This document shows positions 28,401-37,349 of a stretch of 64,000 nt of DNA, piece by piece (position 1 is the stretch's first letter; each line of letters opens with the position of its first letter). Origin of the DNA: Otis tarda (lineage: Eukaryota; Chordata; Aves; Otidiformes; Otididae). A program made the translations under genes and the position numbers. The DNA is taken from NCBI GenBank assembly GCA_026413225.1, contig CM048591.1:43071303-43135302 (forward strand), in the 5' to 3' direction. The notes under the pieces are model-generated. The model had not been told where the DNA came from. It worked only from the letters and a program-made list of their open reading frames with translations, and searched no databases.

Positions 28401-31400
28401 AGCCACCTCTGGAGGCTGCGGGTGGCTGCCTTTCTTCTGATCCCTCTGTCAATCCCACAGTCCCTTGCAATGGATCCCAGCTGCTGAGCTTCCCTACCTT
28501 CTAGTTCTAGTCTGTTAGCTCCACTATCCTAGCACTGGAGCAAGCAGGTAGCAACCCTCTCAACTCAGGTGAAATCTTTCCACCTATGGTCATGGATAGG
28601 GACCAGGTAGTTTCCACCCCTTATGATTTCTATCTCTTTCCTCCCATCCTGCTGCAGAATAGGCTGCCTCTTCTGATTTTTCCTCTCTACCTGTCTCAGG
28701 AGGAACTGCTGCTTCTCTCACTAAATGAGTTGACCTCTGCTTCCACTGCTTCTTCTTGACTACAGAAGCAACTATTACAGCTGAGGGTTCAATCTCTTTT
28801 TTAGCATCTGTTTGTGTGGCCTCAGAGCAAGAGACCTTCTCAGTGCCCCTTTGTGGGCTCTTAGATTGGGAGACCCTCTTGCATCTCTCAGGGGACTGGA
28901 CAATGGCTTGATAAGTATGGGCCAGGTCCCAACACAGCTTTAGAAGTCACTGTGTTTCACCTCCCCTCCTTCAAATGGTGTATTAGTTTGATAAGTTTCC
29001 AAGCCTGTTCACATGTGAAATCCCAAGCTATTGGAGTTAATAACAGCCCTATGTACCTGCACAAATCCTCCCAAGGGATCAATTGCCTTAAAGCACCTTC
29101 CTCTGTGGCATCCCCAATTAGTTGTTTATGAATAATAGTAAAAACCAGGATCATAACACACACCAGTATGAACAGTCTGATCACATGAGGCTGTTGAAGG
29201 AACTGAGAAGCCATTACATCAAAGCTATAAAAACCTATCCTGGAGGAGAGGAAACGATAAGTGCCATTCTTTCCTTTCTCCATGAAATGTCTCTCAGAGG
29301 AGAAAAGGGGAAAGATACTGGGTTTGTCCATGAGATGGTTCTTGGAGTACTGGGACACCTGTGATGTAGGACCCAAATACCAGATTAAGCTGAAGGCCAG
29401 TGGTTTTATCATAGCTGTTCCAAGCAAAGAAAAACAGAGTGATAAACTACACACTAAACAGCAAAATCTGAAAACGCTAATAAATTACTCTTAGAGTCTG
29501 TTCTACAGCAAGAAAGGAATCAAGCATTGGAATATTCAAGGAAACACATAAGTCAGCACACAAAGTAAATATACCAGCATCATGATCTGCAACAGCTACT
29601 CAAATAACAACTTACCTAAACAGCTAGAAGTTTAATCTAGCACACTCTAATTAAATCTGTTATCTTGAAGGCCTTGAGCCCCATGTTGGACGCCAAAAAG
29701 GACTGTTGTAGGTTAACCCTAGTAGGCAGTTAAGCACACACAACCACTCACTCACTTTCCCCCCCCGCAACCCCAGTGGGATGGGGGAAGAGCAAAGGAA
29801 GAGTAAAAGCAAGAAAGCTTGTGGGTCAAGACAGAAATTGTTCACTAAGTAAAGGTAAAGCGGAAGAAGAGAGAAAGAAAATAAAACAAATTCTGCAAAG
29901 GCAATTGTTCACTACTGCTCAAGGCTGACTGACGTCCAGCCAGTTCCCAGGCAAAATACAGCTAACCTTCCTACATCTCCTTCTCTCCCTTTTAACTGCT
30001 GAGCATGATATTATATAGCCTGAAATATCACTTTGCTTAGTTCGGTTCATCTGCTTGGTTGTGTGTGTGTTTGTCCCCAACCTTTTGTGTACCTCCCAAT
30101 CCATTCATCTGAGAGGCAGAAACAGAGAAGGCCTGATGCCGTGCAAACACCTAAAACACTGGTATGTTACCAGCATTGTATTGGTCACAAATCTAAAACA
30201 CAGCACCCTATGAGCTGCTATGAAGAAGATTAACTGCATCCCAGCCAAACCTAACACACTAGCATAGCTAAAAACAAAAATTGAACAGATAAAACAGCTC
30301 AGCCTCATAGAATAATCTTGAAACTGGCTAGCCAAAATATGACATTACTTTACCTCTCTCTGTGATGATGAAGATGATTTAATGGATTCAATCATCCATT
30401 AAAATCAAGCTGTGTCCCAGGGTTTAGACAGACAAAATTATACAAGATTGTGAACTGAACTTAAATTGTTAAATTAAGTATGTGTAAGTATAACAGTTTT
30501 ACAAATGTACTTCAAGTTTTAGCAGACTGCTCTTTCACATAGTTATTTAAATAATCAACTTATAATTAAATACCTGGCATTTCTTTAGTTCCCTCTTTAG
30601 CTGAAGAATTGTGATGTGATGTGGCTCCTGGCTGGTTCCAGTCCCTCTGTCAGTTTCCTGCATTATGAGAGCTTCCTTCCTTACTTCCTGTACCATAGTG
30701 ATCCAACTCTGCAACCTGTCCCGCTGACTTCTTTTTAAGCTAACATCACGATTCAAATCAACCAGAAAGGGGAAGGCTTCATCTACACAATTTCTATAAC
30801 TGAGACATTGCACCTGAAGCTGGGTGAGCTGCTCCTCAAGTGAACTGATACGAGTTCTTTCTTGATTTAAGTCATGTGAACACTGATTATTGACTTGCTG
30901 GTTCTGCAAAGCTTCTCGAAGCAATTTGATTTCAAGTTCCATTTCATCAATCCGGTCCTGATCAGGGTTGTAATTTACAACTGGTTTATTTCTAATGTTT
31001 TTGGCTCTGTTGGCATATTTGAGGGAATTTAAAGACTCGTCAAAGTCTGATGAGGATGGACTTATACATGCTATCATGACAGTCTTGGCATTTCCTCCAA
31101 GGGAGTCTTTGAGAATACGAGTGATTTTAGCGTCCCTGTATGGAATATGTACACTTTTCCTTTTTGGGTCTCCAAGGGCACTGATGACATTTCCCAAGGC
31201 CAACAGACCACTATTGATCTGAATTGATTCTTTGAAGCGTTCACCAGTATTTCCAGTCTTTGTCACCCTCTCTGATCCTGCCAAATCCACAAAATGAAAC
31301 TTTGAAGCAATAATCTGGACTGATTTCCAAGATGAATCCTGTGCAGCATCAGTATTTTTTTGAGACTCTGCAGACTGTTTCTGACAAATACTGATGGTAA

Positions 31401-34400
31401 AAACGGCGTGAGATCGACTAGAGTGTTCATTCATTTGTGTTGTGCCTGTGTGACGAGCTGCATTGCCACTTTCCAACAGGCTTATCACTTCATCTGCACA
31501 TTCTACTTGGAATTCCTTAGCACCGACAATCACTTTGAACACCAAATCAAGAAAGTAAGAATAATTCAATCAATTCTAAACTCTTCAGCAAGTTTACAGC
31601 AATTAGGACAGTCAAACTATAAAGACAAATTATACAAATATACAAGCCTGCATTATTATGATGTCACAGCATATAGCTGTAGAAAAATAGACATTGATAT
31701 GTGAAAAGCATGACGTATAACATATCTGAAGCATGAAGATATTTAATATATGGGTGTATTGTATCATGGCATTTAAAACAATATCTCAAAAACAATACAC
31801 CTGTTTACTCATTTAAAAAAAAAAATCAGATGCTACTTTTAATGAAATGTTCTCTTCCACCCATTTCATAGTGAAAGGGGGGCAGATATTTACAGTATAA
31901 GTGGCCTAACAATTATAATTTTGAAGGGAGAAGCAAAGGTTTAACCTTGAAATACTTATTCAAGTGAATAATCACACACTATTGTGTTTCTAGACAGAAT
32001 CCGCAGAAGCAATAACTGTGTTTCTACTTTATAATTTGTTGCTATTTCTAATGGAACTTCTAGATTGTTCACAGGCATCTAAACCCAAAACTGCTTCAAG
32101 TCAGCTAAACTGAGTCTGTCTTCTGAAAATGTAACTTTTTTCCTACTATTAGTAATGAATAAGCTCTTTCATGGGAAGGCAAGAATAACTTGGGCACACA
32201 ACTGAAACCAAACACATCAAATTTTGGAGCTAAAGTCCTACCTGTATTTCCCTTTTCATCTTCTCGGATATGTAATTCTTTCACAGAGGTCTCCAATTCC
32301 AATAAATCTCGAACTTCTTCCTTGTAAACCTCTATATAAGATACTTTCACATGGAAGTCAATGTTACGGTTTTCAGAAATATGCTGAAATAATTCCTGAA
32401 TAGCTCGTGGGATTATGCCCTTTTCATCCTCTGCAACTGATGCTAAAATACAAGCAAAGATGTCACAGAAGCTTGCAGTCATTCTGCTGCATAAACTACA
32501 AAGACTGAAGATTGAGAGAAGTCTGTGAAATTTACTACTCAATATACTAAAAAATCTAAAGACCTCAGGGTTCCCAAGGATTTTTGTAAATATTTTCTTT
32601 CTAGGGTTCAGAATATTTGTTTGTATCCATTAATAGGATTAAAAGTCAAGTTATAAATTACATAATGTTATATTCATGAAAGCTATGAAAAATACAGAAG
32701 CTACTTTAAATCTGTACTCTGAGGAGTATAGGTTTCTTCTTCTTTATTCCTACTCATTATGGTTTGCAACAACATCACAAAGGTTTGAGAAACTATAAAT
32801 TCCACCTAAATACAGAAAAGACCATTAGTAACTTGGTGAGACAAGATTTATGAACAATGTTTACAGTAATTTCCTATTTTTTCAAAATAGATATGGAACA
32901 CTAATGTCAAACTCTGGGGTTTTTTTGGTTGTTTTTTTTTGTTGTTATTTTTTTTTAAATATTCAGCATAGGACAATGCACCCATAAATAATTTGTATTC
33001 TTTATTCAAGACTATGGAAACTAGCTGTTTGTCTATGAGAGGATACCAAGAATATTTTGTACCAAAAAAAAACCTCACATCTAACTATAAATTTTGTACG
33101 CATACATATAAAATGAAAATTGCTGTGCTATCAACAGCCTTAGTTGTGACATCCATTAGCTGAATTTAGCTGGCAATAGTACTTACTAAAACATTAAATA
33201 ACTTCTACTAGAGGAAAGACTAAGTTATAATAGTAAGCAGAATTAAAAGGGCAATTGTATGAGGTTCAACAAGGCCAAGTGCTGGGTCCTGCACTTGGGT
33301 CACAACAACCCCATGCAACACTACAGGCTGGGGAAGAGTGGCTGGAAAGCTGCCCAGTGGAAAGGGACCTGGGGGTACTGGTAGACAGACAGCTGTACAT
33401 GAGCCAGCAGTGTGCACAGGTGGCCAAGAAGGCCAACAGCTTCCTGGCTTATATCAGGAAGAGTGTGGCCAGCAGGAGTAGGGAAGTGATCATGCCCCTG
33501 TCTGTACTCAGCACTGGTGAGACCATACCTTGAATACTGCAGTTTTGGGTCCCTCACTACAAGAAAGACATTGAGGTGCTGGAGCATGTCCAGAGAATAG
33601 CAACAAAGCTGGAGAACAAGTCCTATAAGGATCAGTTGAGGGAGCTGGGGTTATTTAGCATGGAGAAGAAGAGGCTGAGGGGAGGCATCACTGCTCTCTA
33701 CAGCTACCTGAAAGGAGGTTGTAGCAGGTTGGGTGTCCGTCTCCTCTCCCAACTAACAAGTGACAGGATGAGAAGAAACAGCCTCAAGTTGTGTCAGTGG
33801 AGGTTTAGATTGGATATTGGGAAATTTTTTAGATTGGATATTGGGAAAACCAAAAGGTTTGCGAAACATTGGAACAGGCTTCCCAGGAAAGTCATTGAGT
33901 CACCATCCCTGGAGGCATTTAAAAGACGTGCAGATGTGGCGCTCAGGGACATGGTTTATTTGGGGACTTGGCAGTGTTAGGTTAACGGTTGGACTCTATG
34001 ATCTTAAGGGTCTTTTCCAACCTAAATGATTCTGTGATTCTATGATTCTAAAGAAAAGGAACATTTCAGTACCTACCAAGAGATTTAGAATAATCTATTT
34101 ATATCCATTTGGAAGACTTAAATAGTAAATTTATATGATGTCATAGAAATGTCTCTCAAAAAAAAAAAAAGCAAAGAGTGAGCAAGCAAACAATTAATTG
34201 CTTAACATAGACATCTTGAAGGTAAGAGAAATGTAGCAAGAATCTGCAAAACACTGCATTTCCGGAAGAAATTCTAGTTCAAGTTGCGTGTTAAAATGGG
34301 GAATGAGAAAGAGCAGTTTATAATTTGTTGTTTTCTTAAATATTTTTGGTATAGCCTAATTTAGAGAGAATTTGGTTTTAGAACAGTTTAATTACCACAT

Positions 34401-34866
34401 AAACCTTGGAAGCATTTTTTTTTTCACAATACCTTTCTTCATTAGCCTTTAAAAATTCTGCAGCACCATCTGCTATGTATTAAATATTTAACTTGCACAA
34501 ATACATTGTTCACCAGTTAAAAAAAAAAAAAAACAAACAGACTTTCTACAACCTACCAATGTGGCCACCTCCGATGGTGTAAGTCTTCCCAGAACCCGTC
34601 TGTCCATATGCAAACACTGTAGCATTGTATCCCTCAGTCAAAGACACTAGAAGAGGCTTAATGCAAACAGTATAAACTTCTTCTTGGGTTGAGTTTTTGC
34701 CAAAAACGAAATCAAAAGTGAAGACACGATCCTTCCCAATAATAATTTGTTGTGTATTTGGGACTAATCTCACACAAACTTGGTGGTTATGAAGTACTTC
34801 TTTGGAAAGCAGAGGTCTGATTCGAACTGCAACTTTAACTGGGATCTCCTCCATACCAGACTCCAT
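4628..34866 (-). CDS. KIF27: KIF27, kinesin family member 27 (complete coding region)
   Basis: Seventeen coding exons join in frame with GT-AG borders to 4,233 nt, or 1,410 residues; human KIF27 is close to 1,400. The N-terminal motor domain (about 1-350) has the Walker A loop GQTGSGKT at 88-95, switch I NEHSSRSH at 205-212 and switch II DLAGSE at 253-258. From about 360 to 1240 the protein is mostly coiled coil rich in E, K, Q and L. The tail carries the family block [13 protein letters not shown]. Known of the family: KIF27 is the paralogue of KIF7 and of fly Costal-2, binds the kinase STK36/Fused and is linked to building motile cilia. The start is the first ATG of the first coding exon, 85 nt after a splice acceptor. 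All mobile elements lie in introns and the frame is intact, so the gene looks functional. Confidence 0.96.
6787..6951 (-). CDS. KIF27: KIF27 coding exon 16 (residues 1202-1256)
   Basis: Encodes [20 protein letters not shown], then [20 protein letters not shown] and a Ser-rich end. Acceptor GTCCTAG, donor GTAAGT after CTAAAA. Phase 1 out. Confidence 0.94.
7415..7613 (-). CDS. KIF27: KIF27 coding exon 15 (residues 1136-1201)
   Basis: Coiled coil [19 protein letters not shown] to [16 protein letters not shown]. Acceptor TCTTAG, donor GTATTT after AAAG. It ends in phase 1. Confidence 0.95.
8436..8642 (-). CDS. KIF27: KIF27 coding exon 14 (residues 1067-1135)
   Basis: Encodes [20 protein letters not shown] to [11 protein letters not shown], one of the best conserved tail blocks. 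Acceptor CTGTAG, donor GTTTGT. Phase 0. Confidence 0.95.
9645..9860 (-). CDS. KIF27: KIF27 coding exon 13 (residues 995-1066)
   Basis: Coiled coil [19 protein letters not shown] to [18 protein letters not shown] run of eight T precedes the acceptor TAG; donor GTAAGT. Phase 0. Confidence 0.95.
10496..10672 (-). CDS. KIF27: KIF27 coding exon 12 (residues 936-994)
   Basis: Coiled coil [18 protein letters not shown] to [19 protein letters not shown]. Acceptor CTTCAG, donor GTGATT. Phase 0. Confidence 0.95.
11711..11824 (-). CDS. KIF27: KIF27 coding exon 11 (residues 898-935)
   Basis: Encodes [19 protein letters not shown], a Lys/Asn-rich run and SVGTSQKLQ. Acceptor TTATAG, donor GTAGCT. Phase 0. 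It is the counterpart of a variable human segment. Confidence 0.9.
12156..12353 (-). CDS. KIF27: KIF27 coding exon 10 (residues 832-897)
   Basis: Coiled coil [18 protein letters not shown] to [11 protein letters not shown], matching the human segment KKQQDSKKLASLS. Acceptor CATTCAG, donor GTAGGA. Phase 0. Confidence 0.94.
13235..13440 (-). CDS. KIF27: KIF27 coding exon 9 (residues 763-831)
   Basis: Coiled coil [19 protein letters not shown] to [11 protein letters not shown]. The acceptor TTTAAG is followed directly by GTAAGG, the first bases of the exon. Donor GTACTT. The preceding intron carries the large CR1 element. Confidence 0.93.
14081..17014 (-). pseudogene. CR1 ORF2, endonuclease and reverse transcriptase, broken by two frameshifts
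   Basis: The first part (17014-16301) is an APE-type endonuclease with [24 protein letters not shown] and [13 protein letters not shown]. The frame shifts near 16310-16325 into the connecting segment ([30 protein letters not shown]) and shifts back near 15500 into the reverse transcriptase, with [22 protein letters not shown] and the catalytic FADDTK, ending with the C-terminal CR1 blocks. Each break is a small indel; no internal stop is otherwise seen in the three long pieces. It would not give an active protein. Confidence 0.9.
16933..17465 (-). pseudogene. CR1 ORF1, C-terminal esterase-like part
   Basis: Open to a stop at 16933. The translated segment contains [12 protein letters not shown] and ends with [20 protein letters not shown], which fits the later blocks of the SGNH-type esterase domain known from CR1 ORF1 (the His of the D-x-x-H end is visible). 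The N-terminal part of ORF1 is missing, so the copy is 5'-truncated. Its end overlaps the start of the ORF2 frame by about 80 bases. Confidence 0.7.
17906..18061 (-). CDS. KIF27: KIF27 coding exon 8 (residues 711-762)
   Basis: Coiled coil [20 protein letters not shown] to [15 protein letters not shown]. Acceptor TTTCCAG, donor GTAACT. Phase 1 in and out. Confidence 0.94.
18604..18737 (-). CDS. KIF27: KIF27 coding exon 7 (residues 666-710)
   Basis: Encodes the poorly conserved linker [15 protein letters not shown] to QTDTTT. The acceptor CCTTAG and donor GTAAAA keep the frame (phase 2 in, phase 1 out). Confidence 0.9.
18935..19385 (-). mobile_element. CR1 3' fragment
   Basis: Starts with the octamer tail ATAGAATCATAGAATC and GGGACCTTCAAAAGTCATCTA, then the end of ORF2 in minus frame ([29 protein letters not shown]). 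It lies between KIF27 exons 6 and 7 and is 5'-truncated. Confidence 0.9.
19552..19727 (-). CDS. KIF27: KIF27 coding exon 6 (residues 608-665)
   Basis: Encodes [18 protein letters not shown], then [20 protein letters not shown] and a Lys/Ser end. It aligns with the human segment containing EEQDKVLHCQFSDNSDDEE. The donor is GTAATT after TTTAA; it ends in phase 2. Confidence 0.92.
20275..20481 (-). CDS. KIF27: KIF27 coding exon 5 (residues 539-607)
   Basis: Begins [18 protein letters not shown], then a Ser/Pro-rich linker with ARRPYSVPL, ending DTRK. Donor GTATGG. Phase 0 in and out. Confidence 0.94.
21571..22092 (-). mobile_element. CR1 3' fragment
   Basis: Begins TAGAATCATAGAATGG with the GTTGGAAGGGACC block and runs through the C-terminal ORF2 region to a truncation near 22092. 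It lies in the intron between KIF27 exons 4 and 5. Confidence 0.9.
22454..22484. repeat. (TA)n microsatellite
   Basis: About 15 uninterrupted TA units inside a KIF27 intron. Confidence 0.9.
23366..23509 (-). CDS. KIF27: KIF27 coding exon 4 (residues 491-538)
   Basis: Coiled-coil segment around [15 protein letters not shown]. The acceptor reads CCAGCAG, so the exon may begin at 23509 or, three bases later, at 23506. The intron before it is about 7 kb and holds the decayed ERV. Confidence 0.92.
24400..24850 (+). mobile_element. Partial LTR of an avian ERV
   Basis: Matches the LTR at 50687-51479 in the same order: GGTGGCATCTGTGAGAAGAG, CAGCTGAGCCCCTCAGCAAA, TGATGCCTCTGTGATAATAT (the TTTAAGAA that follows is shared) and a GA-rich region with GGAGCAGATATCC. 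The 3' U5 part is not recognised. It lies in KIF27 intron sequence, antisense to the gene. Confidence 0.7.
26297..26986 (-). pseudogene. ERV reverse transcriptase fragment
   Basis: Two minus-strand pieces. The upstream one carries the finger/palm signature DYRGLNEVT and the first catalytic-Asp strand ([10 protein letters not shown]). The downstream one carries the thumb/connection block FLGIVGFWR. The region of the second catalytic motif is out of frame and not seen intact. Dead copy. Confidence 0.8.
27313..27699 (-). pseudogene. ERV protease/gag-pol junction-like fragment (tentative)
   Basis: An open stretch between the pol fragments and the 5' part of the element. The portion with [15 protein letters not shown] resembles the region just before pol in ERVL-like elements. 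No active-site DTG/DSG triad is seen, so the assignment is tentative. Confidence 0.35.
28957..29454 (-). pseudogene. ERV 5' ORF fragment with a hydrophobic segment
   Basis: About 165 residues open on the minus strand, beginning some 225 bases downstream of the primer binding site, where gag would start. It contains a strongly hydrophobic stretch ([18 protein letters not shown]) near its middle, unusual for a gag. It ends near [13 protein letters not shown]. The function is not known to me. Confidence 0.45.
29678..29695 (-). promoter_or_regulatory. Retroviral primer binding site, lysine-tRNA type
   Basis: Eighteen bases on the minus strand, eight bases after the LTR end, match the PBS for tRNA-Lys1,2 used by betaretroviruses with two transitions. 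This fixes the direction of the element. Confidence 0.75.
29704..30256 (-). mobile_element. ERV 5' LTR
   Basis: On the minus strand it begins TGTTAGGTTTGGCTGGGATG and ends CCTACAACA, the usual TG...CA termini, 553 bp. Inside are a TATA-like TATATAATATC near 30010, a CRE-like TGACGTC near 29930 (opposite strand) and a C-rich CCCCCATCCCACTGGGG near the end, shared with the LTR at 2287-2690. Confidence 0.85.
30574..31532 (-). CDS. KIF27: KIF27 coding exon 3 (residues 171-490)
   Basis: The largest exon (959 nt). It holds switch I, switch II, the rest of the motor to about residue 350, the neck and the first coiled coil, ending at LKRELKKCQ. Donor GTATTT. It ends in phase 0. Confidence 0.96.
32242..32442 (-). 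CDS. KIF27: KIF27 coding exon 2 (residues 104-170)
   Basis: Motor segment [16 protein letters not shown] through [16 protein letters not shown] to IREDEKGNT. Acceptor TTTTAG and donor GTAGGA. Phase 1 in and out. Confidence 0.95.
33249..34051 (+). mobile_element. CR1 3' fragment, plus strand
   Basis: Begins in the reverse-transcriptase C-terminus ([20 protein letters not shown], then [10 protein letters not shown]) and ends with the CR1 tail TGATTCTGTGATTCTATGATTC. Frames are broken. A short stretch with TTTAGATTGGATATTGGGAA is repeated at about 33808 and 33828. It lies between KIF27 exons 1 and 2, antisense to the gene. Confidence 0.92.
34557..34866 (-). CDS. KIF27: KIF27 coding exon 1 (residues 1-103)
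   Basis: Encodes the start of the motor: [10 protein letters not shown], the FDFVFG strand and the P-loop [10 protein letters not shown], ending at GGGHI. The donor is CACATTG then GTAGGT. It ends in phase 1. Confidence 0.95.
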
Positions 34867-34951
34867 CCCTGTGCTCCCCTCTCAGTATTCACACAGTCAA
34901 CAACAAATCTGTTACCACTCCTGTGTTCACCTCATTCGCAGTGGTCTGCAG
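34867..34951 (-). other. KIF27: KIF27 5' UTR part of exon 2
   Basis: Upstream of the ATG the minus strand shows a T-rich tract and an acceptor ending CCGTAG at 34952, so the first coding exon begins with about 85 noncoding bases. A noncoding exon 1 is expected in the CpG island; a candidate donor (CTCTCAG then GTTTGG) is at 36528, with low confidence. Confidence 0.65.
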
Positions 34952-36479
34952 CTACGGAAAAAAAATTTCCATGTTATATAATAAATAAGAAATAATTTCC
35001 TGCAGAAAGTTGACATTTCCTAAAGAATACATAAGCACGTTTACACTCTTGTAAAGCACCCTATACAAAAGCAGCTATCTTAACTGTTAATTCAATTCAT
35101 AAATGTTGTCTCTATTAATTGCCAAGCTAGCAGACTGTACCTTAAGTCTGAAAGTTGCCTGATTTTCTACTCAAACATAACACAGCCATATAAAATAACA
35201 ATATCGTAAGAGGTTGTTAATAAACACTGTTGATAAAGCATATGCTTACCATGAATTCTCTCATTTTCCTATTCCTGCATTTATGCTGCATAGGCAACAT
35301 AAATCATTCAAACAAAACCCTTTTCTCCAAAAGTTATATGTATACAAACACACTTCTTCTTCCACTTAAGAAGAGCCAAGCATTGTAACTCAACAAGCAC
35401 AGAGAAAGTAGTTGTGTTGCCTACAGAGGAGGTGTGATTGTAAATGTATCTATTTACTACACATAAAGCATTCCTCTGATTTTAATCTGCATGTTTAAGC
35501 ACATATGTAATTCTTTTTTATTAATTATACATTTTAGCAACCATGGTTCCTTACACTGCTCCCTGCGTATTTGTTCTTACAACATAAGCACTGTGCAGTA
35601 GCGCAACTGTAAATATCAAGGATTTGCTTTCTTGGCTTTTTTTTAAAAAAGCCTTTCTTTACGTTAGTCTTGCATGAACACTCAAAAATCCTCACAGGTA
35701 CCAAATGCTACTGGATCAAAAACATGTATCTTTTTTTTTGTTGTTAATTTTAAGAATCTTTGCAGTGCAAGGGAAAGTTTGCTGAGCATCCTGCTTGCTA
35801 AACTCCCACCCATTGCCTTTAAGAAAGCTATATCACCATACTGGCAGAACTTATCAGCTAAAACCCCAAAATTCAAGTTTGTTGAAGAAAACCAGCTTTA
35901 AACAGTTGTCTTGTGGTTGCAAAGAGAAGAGATTTTGCATTTCATTTTATTCCATTTAGTTTGAGAACTTGGCCATCCAGAGTTGAGAAACTATCTGAAG
36001 CTGAAAAAAGAAAAGCCCCATTTTATTAAATCAGCAGAAGTCAAACAAATAAGTGAAGCATGAGACTGAAATCAAGCTCCTATCATAAAGGACATTGCAA
36101 TCAGCAACAACTACATAAAATTACTAACTACAGATTCAAAACGCATTTTGATCCATTTCTGTTTTTATTTAACCAGGCACATTATTTTTGTCCCCTAGCA
36201 AGTACTGCTTAAAGTGATGACATTCCCCCTTCCCTTTTAAAATTATATTTAAAAAAACCCAAGCCCTAGGTCATGGTGAGGGGCGGGCGGTAGGGAGGAG
36301 GAAGAGAGGGAAATCCTATTCACTATTTCGTAAAAGACTGTGAGAATAGGAAATAGCTGTATGCCAAAGCCATCAAAACGCTCTGGTGCCGATACACCGT
36401 AAGCTCTTGGCTGCCACAAAGCAAGAGCAAATATTCTGGAAGCCTTTGTGCTGGCAAGGGCATTTTGAGAGCGGTACCG
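34952..36479 (-). other. KIF27: KIF27 first intron
   Basis: AT-rich sequence between the 5' UTR acceptor and the CpG island. No repeat family or exon is recognised. Confidence 0.5.
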
Positions 36480-37060
36480 TACATTTTCCCTGTTTGCCGT
36501 GTCCCGGAGTGCACCTTTTACTCCAAACCTGAGAGGAGCCGGGAATAGGATCACGCCTGCGTCTCGGGAGCCGCCCGGGGCCGCAGAATCCGGGCGCCGG
36601 GGCCGCGGAGCCCCGCTATGGCTACAGCGAGGCCCACCGTCCCACACCCCGCCAGGCTCCCGGCTCCCGTTCCGCGCCGCCGGCCAGTACCGCCAGGCCC
36701 GGGCAGAGAGGCGCGGCAGGGGGGGGAAAGGCCGCAGCGGAGGCGGCCGCGCTCTCTCCGTTGTTTACGGCGCCTCGCTAGGCAACGGCGGCAACGTCCG
36801 GCGGCAGCCCGCGCGGCAGAGCGGCGCCGGCTGGCGCTCCCGCAGCCCACGGCGCCCCCCAGCGGCGGGAGGAGGGCGGCGAAGGGGCGCTGCGCCGGCT
36901 AAGGCGCAGGCGCAGGGGCCCGGCGGGGTTTCTGTCACCGCGCCGTCCATTGACGGAAGGCGGCAGCTCCGCTCTCGGCGAGAGCGGCCGTGAAGGGCGA
37001 GCGTTTGCGCAGCGCAAGCGACGGAGGGTCTGAGCCTGGGAAGGGCAGGTGGACAGGGGC
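36480..37060 (-). promoter_or_regulatory. KIF27: KIF27 CpG-island promoter
   Basis: A sharp GC-rich, CpG-dense block upstream of the KIF27 5' exon. It holds the forkhead/RFX-like cluster at 36762-36795 and a GCGCAGGCGCA (NRF1-like) at 36904-36914. The transcription start is not fixed; a candidate exon-1 donor is at 36528. It lies only about 300 bases from the QNG1 stop codon, so QNG1 transcripts must end close to or inside this promoter. Confidence 0.8.
36762..36795 (-). promoter_or_regulatory. KIF27: Forkhead site and RFX half-sites (ciliary promoter motifs)
   Basis: On the plus strand TGTTTAC (forkhead core) is at 36762-36768, CTAGGCAAC at 36778-36786 and a second GGCAAC at 36790-36795. 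GGCAAC is the well-conserved half of the RFX X-box; the left half of the box is imperfect. FOXJ1 and RFX factors are the known regulators of motile-cilium genes, which fits KIF27. Binding is inferred. Confidence 0.5.
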
Positions 37061-37349
37061 AGGGCTGTAGGCACACCCGTGTGTGAGGATGTAAACAGAT
37101 GTACAATAACAAAGCACAAGTAACACGCCCTGAATTAACACGGAGTGTCCAGCAAAGTTTATACTAACGATTCCAGACATGGCAAGTGTAAGATTTGGAG
37201 CACAAAAAGCAAGTTGTTAATTAACACATCATCAGAAAATGAGCGTTTGATTTAGCCAGTTCCAATTTAGTATATGACAAACCACCCTACAGACAGAATA
37301 ACTGCAATTCAAAAGATAATGCATGGACACAATAGCAATCCGACTGGAC
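37061..37349 (-). other. QNG1: QNG1 3' UTR and short gap to the KIF27 promoter
   Basis: Follows the QNG1 stop at 37350. No perfect AATAAA on the minus strand was spotted; the poly(A) site is unresolved. Confidence 0.4.

Larger units (their letters stand above)
25800..29700 (-). mobile_element. Decayed endogenous retrovirus, internal region
   Basis: Minus-strand fragments of retroviral pol are followed upstream by protease/gag-like fragments and then by a primer binding site and LTR at the right. Frames are broken many times. No 3' LTR is recognised on the left, so the left edge near 25800 is uncertain. The element lies in the long intron between KIF27 exons 3 and 4, in the sense of the gene. 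The family looks like an avian ERVL-like or class II/III group; which one cannot be settled by eye. Confidence 0.75.
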
